From DATFVA01 sp963800255 (GTDB lineage: Bacteria > Bacteroidota > Ignavibacteria > Ignavibacteriales > Ignavibacteriaceae): DNA of 64,000 bases. The notes beneath the pieces are model-generated. The model made no database searches and was not told the origin of the DNA. It was given only the letters and a program-made list of their open reading frames with translations. Made by a program: the position numbers and the translations under genes. Shown in pieces: positions 57,754 to 64,000 of the stretch (within the stretch, counting starts at the first letter, position 1; every line of letters starts with the position of its first letter). Location of the stretch: the NCBI GenBank assembly GCA_963800255.1, contig CAWDAK010000003.1, positions 1 to 64,000 of the forward strand, written 5' to 3'.

Positions 57754-58152
57754 TTAATGTTTTACTTCAACAAGATTGGGAAGGATATTAATAACAATAG
57801 GTGAAGGAAAGAGGGCAAGCGGCGATTTTGCTGTAATTCTAACCGTTCCTGATTTACCTTTTGCTCTCAGGATCATCATCCCTGCAGACACGTTATTTTC
57901 TACCACCTGAACCAGATCCCTTCCCTCAATTAAAGTATAAACAGCCCCGGCTTTTCTGAACCAGGCCTTTTTTCCTAACCCGTTCAGGGGCACAGCAGTC
58001 AGGGTTACTTCTGATTTATTGTCCGCATAAAGGTTCTTTGGTTCAACAGTATAAATAACCTCATAAATACTTACCAGGTAATTATATACAGCAAATGCGG
58101 CTATGAGCAGAACCAATATAATTACTATATAAAGAAATGCTTTTCCGTCCAT
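57754..58152 (-). CDS. small membrane-anchored Ig-like protein
   Basis: 132 residues: an N-terminal anchor FLYIVIILVLLIAAFAVYNYL and a single beta domain resembling bacterial Ig-like (invasin-type) modules (YADNKSEVTLTAVPLNGLGKK, GTVRITAKSPLALF). Its start is two bases from the stop of the ATP-grasp gene upstream, so the two are coupled and perhaps function together. Confidence 0.65.
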   Translation of the reverse strand: MDGKAFLYIVIILVLLIAAFAVYNYLVSIYEVIYTVEPKNLYADNKSEVTLTAVPLNGLGKKAWFRKAGAVYTLIEGRDLVQVVENNVSAGMMILRAKGKSGTVRITAKSPLALFPSPIVINILPNLVEVKH

Positions 58153-58154
58153 AT

Positions 58155-59062
58155 TCAGGCCGAATAATTTTGCAAAGTGTATTTCAACATATTCCTGATA
58201 ATTTCGTTCACGATGTTATCGGGAATGCCGTCATAATGGCCCGACTGTATCCTCATATCGCATTGGTCATTTACATAATCTATCAGCAGAAAACTGTCAT
58301 CCTCCGTAAGGACAATCTCGGTTGAGAAGAAATCAAGCGACGTAAGTTCTGCAATTTTTTTTGTGATCCTGCGCAGATTGTTGAGTCTGAAATTCTTATA
58401 GTGCTCGGGCAGTATCTGTTCGTAAAGGTGAGTCTGATCATCCCACCAGACAGGTATGGCTTTTCCGAATGCCCAGAACGATCTGAACCAGGCTCTTTTT
58501 CCGTCCAGATATTTAGGATATATCTTTTCCTGCAGGAGGTATTTATCATCGGTGTTTGTTATCCTTTCCTCAAGCACCTCCTTGAGAGTTTCGGCGCCGG
58601 TAACCACACCAACACCCCCGCCGGTGGTATTGCATGGTTTAATAATGAAAGGTCTTCCGAGTTTTGAGAGGTCTTCCACTGAGATAAAAAGATCTTCATT
58701 TTCACTGTGCGGGGGAATTATTATTGAGTAGGGTACATGAAGACCTGCCGTAATAAACTCAAGGTGCATGCTGGCTTTATCAATTGCATGAAGGACTTTT
58801 TTATAAGGATTAAAGAGAAGGCTTTTACGCCTGGTAAGGATCCTTCCAAGGTTTTCATATCTTTCATCCACATCCCAGGCGCGGTCAAGGTAAAAACGGA
58901 AATGCATTTTTCTCTTAAGAGTCTGGTCCAGTACCCCGTCAATATTGTATTCGGAAATAACGAAGGTAGTAAGTCCTGCTTCCTGGAATTTTTTCTCACC
59001 AGGTTTATAAAATCGATATCATATTCCCACACGTATGCAAGCGCAAGATCGTAAACTATCAT
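58155..59062 (-). CDS. ATP-grasp-fold ligase-like protein (one frameshift)
   Basis: About 302 residues from the ATG at 59062 (MIVYDLALAYVWEYD). The N-terminal part breaks near 58995 in a run of A: repaired, it reads KKFQEAGLTTFVISEYNIDG. The C-terminal part has ATP-grasp features: GRPFIIKPCNTTGGGVGVV (nucleotide-binding), YLLQEKIYPKYL, RAWFRSFWAFG and the metal-ligand region FLLIDYVNDQCD. The family joins a carboxylate to an amine or thiol; substrate unknown. Coupled to the anchored Ig-like gene downstream. Confidence 0.75.
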
Positions 59063-59206
59063 TTCCTTCAAATGTTTTTGCAAAGATATAGTTTAGTATA
59101 TTTGTACGCAAGAAAATCGGCTGCTGACAATTGTTAACCGATATATTCAAGTGCCTTGTAATTGAATGTTCAGAGCAATATTTTTTCCCAATTAACCCTG
59201 GATATT

Positions 59207-61036
59207 ATGACAAAATACTCTTTGCTGTTTTCAGCAGTTTTAATACTACTATATGCCGGCTGTTCATCTTCAGAAAAAACTACGGTGAAAGATGACGAAT
59301 TTCAGAATGATGAACAGATAAGCGAGACGGTTAGTCCTGCCGACAATAAAAACAAGGCTATGGAATACTTCATTAATGGTTCTGTTCTTGAGACTGAAGG
59401 CGACTATCCCCGCGCAATTGAAGAATTTCAGAATGCCCTTAAGTATGATACAAGTGCTGGCATCTACTACGCACTTGGTAAGAATTATTACTACCTTGGG
59501 AAGACCCCGCTGGCATTGCAGTATACAAAGAAGGCAGTGCAGCTTAATCCCGACAGGATGGAATACAAATCACAGCTGGCCGATATATTTTCGTCGGCCT
59601 CTCAGTTTGACTCCGCTGCTGTTGTGCTTGAGAAAATGATAGCCTCTGACTCTGCCTCACTTTCTTCATATTACAGGCTTGCCCGTATTTATGAAAATTC
59701 AAAACCTCTTAGTGCCATCAGGATTTACAAAAAGCTGACGGAAGTTATAGGATCTGACTGGAACGTCCTGATAAGAATTGCCGATCTTTACGAGAAGATG
59801 GGAAATATTGATGAAGCCGCCAACACCATAAAGGAACTCCTTAAGATTGATCCGGGAAATACTTCTCTCTACAAACTGCTTATAGATTATTATACGAAGG
59901 CTGAGAAATATGATGAAGCCCTTGCCGCAGCCAATGACCTTCTCCAGCTTAATCCTGACGATTTGGATATCAGGGAGAAAAAAGCGCAGGTTTATATTAA
60001 TAAAGGCGACTGGGAGGACGCGGCTAAGGAGTTCTCTTATATACTTGATAAGTCGGATGTCCCGCTTGAATCAAAGATCAGTGTAGGCAGGTCATACTTC
60101 CTGCAGTCGTTGAAGGATTCCACCCTTACACCTGTTGCAAAGCAGTTCTTCGAGAAGATTGATAAGGATACCACTGACTGGGAAGTGAAGATGTACCTTG
60201 GAGCTATAGCTATAAATCAGCACCAGGATTCAACTGCAATAGAACAGTTTAAGCAGGTAACCCAAATGGCCGGATGGAATGTGCAGGCATGGATCAGGCT
60301 GGGGGGACTTTATTTTGATAATAAAAAATACGAGGAAGCCGCAAAGGTGATGGCTGAGGCTATCCAGCTTTTCCCCGATGATTTTACTGTGAACCTGATA
60401 CTGGGACTCTCACTGGCGCAGAGCAATAAGGAGACTGAAGCGAAACCCTACCTCAAGAAAGCTGTGGATATAAATCCGAATGATGTGAATGCTCTCTCAG
60501 CTTACGGGTTTACACTTAACCAGCTTAAGGAGAGTACGGAGGCTGCTGAGTACCTTAAAAAGGCGCTGAAGCTTTCACCGGGTAACGTGAACCTGCTTGG
60601 TACGCTTGGACTGATATACGACGGACTTGAAAACTGGGATGCCTGCGACAGTACATACGAAGAAGCTTTAAGTATTGAACCCGATAATGCACTGGTTAAT
60701 AATAATTATGCTTATTCTCTTTCAGAACGGGGGATCCAGCTTCAGAGAGCTTTACAAATGGCAAAGATTGCTATTGAGAAAGAGCCTCTTAACTCATCAT
60801 ACCTTGATACGATAGGATGGGTTTACTTTAAGCTGGGAGAGTATGAAAAAGCTAAAGAATATATTGAGCAGGCAATAAAAACAGGCGGTGAAAGTTCTGT
60901 TCTGCTTGAGCATCTGGGGGATGTTAACTATAAGCTGGGTAATACTGGCAAAGCTAAAAAGAACTGGGAGAAGTCTCTTAGTCTCGATTCAACAAACAAC
61001 CGGGTTAAAATCAAAATTGAAAAAGGTGAAATTTGA
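59207..61036 (+). CDS. TPR-repeat lipoprotein
   Basis: About 609 residues; start at the ATG at 59207, giving MTKYSLLFSAVLILLYAGCSS with lipobox at LYAGC. Thereafter at least ten tetratricopeptide repeats (examples YPRAIEEFQNALKYDTSAG, YEKAKEYIEQAIKTGG) form a protein-interaction solenoid. It is probably in the periplasm, inner face of the outer membrane. It overlaps the next lipoprotein gene by four bases, so both are cotranslated. Confidence 0.9.
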   Translation: MTKYSLLFSAVLILLYAGCSSSEKTTVKDDEFQNDEQISETVSPADNKNKAMEYFINGSVLETEGDYPRAIEEFQNALKYDTSAGIYYALGKNYYYLGKTPLALQYTKKAVQLNPDRMEYKSQLADIFSSASQFDSAAVVLEKMIASDSASLSSYYRLARIYENSKPLSAIRIYKKLTEVIGSDWNVLIRIADLYEKMGNIDEAANTIKELLKIDPGNTSLYKLLIDYYTKAEKYDEALAAANDLLQLNPDDLDIREKKAQVYINKGDWEDAAKEFSYILDKSDVPLESKISVGRSYFLQSLKDSTLTPVAKQFFEKIDKDTTDWEVKMYLGAIAINQHQDSTAIEQFKQVTQMAGWNVQAWIRLGGLYFDNKKYEEAAKVMAEAIQLFPDDFTVNLILGLSLAQSNKETEAKPYLKKAVDINPNDVNALSAYGFTLNQLKESTEAAEYLKKALKLSPGNVNLLGTLGLIYDGLENWDACDSTYEEALSIEPDNALVNNNYAYSLSERGIQLQRALQMAKIAIEKEPLNSSYLDTIGWVYFKLGEYEKAKEYIEQAIKTGGESSVLLEHLGDVNYKLGNTGKAKKNWEKSLSLDSTNNRVKIKIEKGEI

Positions 61037-61821
61037 AACGATACATCATCCCTTTCCTGATGCTCATTGAAATGATTCCTTTCCTGTTTAACGGCTGCGT
61101 TCCCTCCCAGCCGAATGAGGATATCGAGCTGCTTCCTTCGGAAAGGCTGATAAATAAGCTTGAGGTTAACAGGCGCCGGATTAAAAGTTTTGAAGGTTAC
61201 GGAACTATTGCTGTCAAATCCCCGCAGATAAACAACAGCGCTAACTTCAGGGTAGTTATAAACAAGCCCGACTCAATTTACCTGAGTATTATGGGTCCTT
61301 TCGGGATAGAGCTTGCCCAGGCACTTGTTACAAAAGATAACTTTGTTTTTTATGACGCACTTGAAAACACCGCTTATGAAGGAGTTCCAAGCAATGAGAT
61401 GCTTCAGGACATATTTCACATAAACCTTCCTTTCAACGATATCATTGATGCTTTTGTAGGCTCGGTGAATCTTACAAAGAACCTTTACAAGATGCCGGAT
61501 GAATACAAAGTTGACTATGACCAGTACGTGCTTACCTACGTTGATTCTGTTATGAATACAAGAACGCAGTACCAGGTTGATATAAGGGAACTTGGTATTA
61601 CAAAATACTACCTGTGGGACAGCCGCAGCAAACTTGCACTTCAGGGTAATTATTCCAAATTTAGTCTTATGCAGGGTGTACCGGTGCCTTATAAAATTGA
61701 AGTTGAAAGGCCGCAGGAAAACCAGCATATAAGCATCAATTATAAAAACATGGAAGCAAACAATCCTGATATTTATATTGATTTCAAAGTTCCGAAAGAC
61801 GCATCAATAATAAAGATCTGA
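61033..61821 (+). CDS. DUF4292 lipoprotein (LolB-like fold)
   Basis: 262 residues starting with TTG at 61033, overlapping the previous stop. Signal peptide with lipobox LFNGC, then RRRIKSFEGYGTIAVKSPQ and SIYLSIMGPFGIELAQALVT, the pattern of DUF4292 proteins, which resemble outer-membrane lipoprotein carriers. Placed between a TPR lipoprotein and a LytM-type protein, it may help assemble the envelope. Confidence 0.82.
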   Translation: MKRYIIPFLMLIEMIPFLFNGCVPSQPNEDIELLPSERLINKLEVNRRRIKSFEGYGTIAVKSPQINNSANFRVVINKPDSIYLSIMGPFGIELAQALVTKDNFVFYDALENTAYEGVPSNEMLQDIFHINLPFNDIIDAFVGSVNLTKNLYKMPDEYKVDYDQYVLTYVDSVMNTRTQYQVDIRELGITKYYLWDSRSKLALQGNYSKFSLMQGVPVPYKIEVERPQENQHISINYKNMEANNPDIYIDFKVPKDASIIKI

Positions 61822-63107
61822 TGATCAGAGATTTCTACAAATACATTATCACTATGCTTATTGTCCTTATCGCTTCGGGGAACCTGTTTTCACAGGAGGA
61901 AGAGATCAAGGCCAAGCAGGGTCAGCTTACCTCTATAAAAGATGAGATCAATTCACTTGAAACCGAGCTGAAGAGCAAAACAAAAAAAGAAAAGGAATCA
62001 TTCTCGGCTATTGAAAATTACAGCCGCCAGAGTTTCCTGCTTAACAAGCTGATAGGCTCTTACCGGGGCGAAGTGAAGCAGAAGGAGGAGGGGATAAAAG
62101 AGAGTCAGCAAAAAATCAGTAAGCTTGAAGAAGATATTAAGCAGCTTCAGAAAAACTATGCTAAGTATGTTAAGGCTGTTTACATGCACGGACAGCCGGA
62201 TGAGCTGGAAATGATTGTGAATTCATCTTCGGTTCAGCAGGGACTGCTTCGGATGAAATACATGGAGAAGTTTTCGCAGCAGCGAACGAAGGATATTTCA
62301 AAGCTGAAAGAAAGCAAGCAGGAGCTGCTCGCAGAAAGAGAGATATTAAAGAAGGAACGGGAGGAAAAAGCAAAGCTGGCGGCTGCAAAGGAGCAGGAAG
62401 AGAACACACTCTTAAGCAGGCTTAATGAGCGGAAGAAAATCCTTACGGTTATTAAGCAGGATAAGTCGGAGCTGAAAAAAGACATAGATGCCAAGAAGCA
62501 GGCTGAGATAAAAATAAGAAGCATGATTACAAACCTTATCGCCGAAGCCGAGTTGAAAAAGAAAGAAGAAGCCGACAGGCTGGCGAGAGAGAAGCTTAAA
62601 GGGGATGTAAGACCCGCTAATGATGCTGCGGATATAAAGTCCGAGAACGTAGTGAATGAAACATCTGTGTATGATGTTAATCTTTCAACTACGGGATTCG
62701 CTTCTTTTTCATCCCTGAAGGGGAGACTAAACTGGCCGGTTGCCAATGGTAAAATCATAAGGAAGTTCGGTGAGAATAAGAACAGCAAAACAAACACCGT
62801 TATGCTGAACTACGGAGTGGATATCTCTGCATCAAAGGATATCAGCGTAAAGGCGGTAAGCGAAGGGGTGATTTCTGCAATCGACTGGATCCCGGGTTAC
62901 GGAAGTGTGATAATTGTAACGCATAAGGGAGATTACAGAACAGTGTACAGCCACCTTTCAGAGATATATGTTAACGAAGGGGATAAAGTTAAACCGGGCA
63001 GCGTAATTGCGCAGGTAGGTGACAGCATTGACGGAAAAATACTTCATTTCGAAATATGGAATTCCCGTCAGAATCAGAACCCCGAAGTCTGGCTTGCAAA
63101 GAAATAG
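61821..63107 (+). CDS. EnvC-like M23/LytM-domain protein, probable amidase activator
   Basis: 428 residues. Signal peptide, then long coiled coils (about 25-260; e.g. SIKDEINSLETELKSK) and a C-terminal LytM domain. The first zinc-ligand motif of active M23 peptidases (HxxxD) reads NYGVD here, with histidine replaced by asparagine, while SHLSEI and HFEIW are kept. This degenerate set is like EnvC, which activates amidases and does not itself cut peptidoglycan. Its ATG overlaps the previous stop by one base. Confidence 0.88.
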   Translation: MIRDFYKYIITMLIVLIASGNLFSQEEEIKAKQGQLTSIKDEINSLETELKSKTKKEKESFSAIENYSRQSFLLNKLIGSYRGEVKQKEEGIKESQQKISKLEEDIKQLQKNYAKYVKAVYMHGQPDELEMIVNSSSVQQGLLRMKYMEKFSQQRTKDISKLKESKQELLAEREILKKEREEKAKLAAAKEQEENTLLSRLNERKKILTVIKQDKSELKKDIDAKKQAEIKIRSMITNLIAEAELKKKEEADRLAREKLKGDVRPANDAADIKSENVVNETSVYDVNLSTTGFASFSSLKGRLNWPVANGKIIRKFGENKNSKTNTVMLNYGVDISASKDISVKAVSEGVISAIDWIPGYGSVIIVTHKGDYRTVYSHLSEIYVNEGDKVKPGSVIAQVGDSIDGKILHFEIWNSRQNQNPEVWLAKK

Positions 63108-63182
63108 TCCCGCCGCTTTTAATAAAAGCTGAAATAATTATATTTATCACAACTAAAATGATAATTATTCCCGGAGGATGTA

Positions 63183-64000
63183 ATGAAAAGTTATTTTATT
63201 GTCCTGTTTGTCATTCTCATTTCTTATGGAGCCAGCGCTCAGTATAGCGAGTACCCTCTACCCGATCACGGGAAGCTTCAGGGAGGACTCGGACTTAACT
63301 GGATTGACGGCGAACTTTACTATACCCTTCACTTTACTCCGGAAATATCTTTTGCGAACATCGGGGTCGGACTCGATCTGATGCTTGACATAGACAAGAA
63401 CGGGAATCTACGTAAGGAAAATTTTAATACTTTCTCTGATTACCTCAGCGTTATCCGCTACGTGCGCTATGGATTCAAAAATGATCCCGTTTATGCTAAG
63501 CTTGGCGCTCTTGATTATTATACCCTGGGACATGGAAGTATTATGTATGCTTATAATAATAGTCCCACTATTGATGCCCGGAAAACGGGACTAACACTGG
63601 ATATCGATTTCGGGCAGATGGGCTTTGAATCAATTTACTCTTCTTTTTCAGAAGCCGGTGTCTTTGGTTTAAGAGGCTACGTTCGTCCTCTGCAGTTTAC
63701 TTCGCTTGCGCCTGTTCCGATTATAGGAAACCTTGAAGTAGGACTTTCGTATGCTGCCGACTATAACAGTATGGCCGGCATTGTTGCAGGCAGCTATGAT
63801 CCTGTTACCGATAATTTCACCGCTACTGATGATAAAGGATCTGTAAACATTATCGGGGCTGATATAGGACTTCCATTGTTAAGAGCAGAAATGCTGAATG
63901 TTGAACTGTATGCCGATTATGCAAAAATACTTAATTACGGCAGCGGTACAGCTGTAGGAATACTTGGCGAACTGAACCCGCTCGGTTTAATAAGCGCACA
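63183..64000 (+). CDS. outer-membrane beta-barrel protein (3' partial)
   Basis: ATG at 63183 with GGAGG eight bases upstream; signal peptide MKSYFIVLFVILISYGASAQ, and then an open frame to the end of the window (272 codons). Content is barrel-like: LYYTLHFTPEISFANIGVG, VGLSYAADYNSMAGI, and a long series of amphipathic strands. It begins 75 bases after the EnvC-like gene. Family not recognised; the C-terminus is not available. Confidence 0.78.
   Translation, partial: MKSYFIVLFVILISYGASAQYSEYPLPDHGKLQGGLGLNWIDGELYYTLHFTPEISFANIGVGLDLMLDIDKNGNLRKENFNTFSDYLSVIRYVRYGFKNDPVYAKLGALDYYTLGHGSIMYAYNNSPTIDARKTGLTLDIDFGQMGFESIYSSFSEAGVFGLRGYVRPLQFTSLAPVPIIGNLEVGLSYAADYNSMAGIVAGSYDPVTDNFTATDDKGSVNIIGADIGLPLLRAEMLNVELYADYAKILNYGSGTAVGILGELNPLGLISA

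Overview
This window looks like a chromosome segment from a menaquinone-respiring member of the Bacteroidota/Ignavibacteriota (Ignavibacteria-like). The evidence is: secreted proteins ending in the type IX secretion (T9SS, Por) sorting domain with the SQNYPNPFNP signature; a Bacteroidota-type promoter (TAnnTTTG -7 box); outer-membrane beta-barrels and lipoproteins; and a nearly complete classical menaquinone pathway beside multihaem cytochromes. The assignment is inference; no rRNA or tRNA gene is present to test it.

Layout. 1-4413 (+): surface-polysaccharide genes (Wzi-like barrel, sugar aminotransferase, membrane-anchored nucleotide-sugar dehydratase), all interrupted by single-base frameshifts, followed by a possible free-standing small RNA (4470-4590). 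4607-9407 (-): AAA+/DUF4143 ATPase, a T9SS-secreted Asp-box protein, an orphan HigA-like repressor with a palindromic operator, and a metallophosphoesterase. 9465-15330: three large arrays of a short hairpin repeat surrounding two T9SS substrate genes, one of them decayed. 15392-27801 (+): a block of four multi-PAS or Cache histidine kinases and two response regulators. 27824-34587 (-): a respiratory operon encoding three multihaem c-type cytochromes (7, 19 and 13 haem motifs), two b-type cytochrome modules, and a previously unlisted 25-residue membrane peptide at its head, preceded by a plausible promoter and a Crp/Fnr-like palindrome. 34830-35440: a fourth repeat array. 35445-40566 (-): GNAT acetyltransferase, degenerate receiver, NtrC/NtrB-like pair, aspartate-semialdehyde dehydrogenase. 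40900-42119 (+): omega-amidase-like hydrolase and probable DHNA-CoA thioesterase. 42132-52256 (-): menE (broken), menC, menA, menB, an outer-membrane barrel, menH, menD, menF. 52335-58152 (-): rsgA with a non-standard start, FadL/PorV-like barrel, two low-complexity lipoproteins, another barrel, and a small anchored Ig-like protein. 58155-59062 (-): ATP-grasp protein. 59207-64000 (+): TPR lipoprotein, DUF4292 lipoprotein, EnvC-like M23 protein, and a barrel cut by the window end.

How it fits together: the men genes make menaquinone; the cytochrome operon resembles the Geobacter inner-membrane menaquinol oxidases ImcH, CbcL and CbcBA combined in one transcription unit, which would carry electrons from menaquinol into the periplasm. 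The T9SS substrates, barrels and lipoproteins are the cell-surface component.

The most distinctive non-coding signal is a mosaic palindromic repeat family (flank CTATTAACGT, stem GGTGC/GCACC, with a second stem version TGCCGC/GCGGCA) found in at least six places on both strands. A caution for all readings: the window contains many single-base frameshifts, some in homopolymers, so several broken genes may be assembly artefacts and not true pseudogenes.
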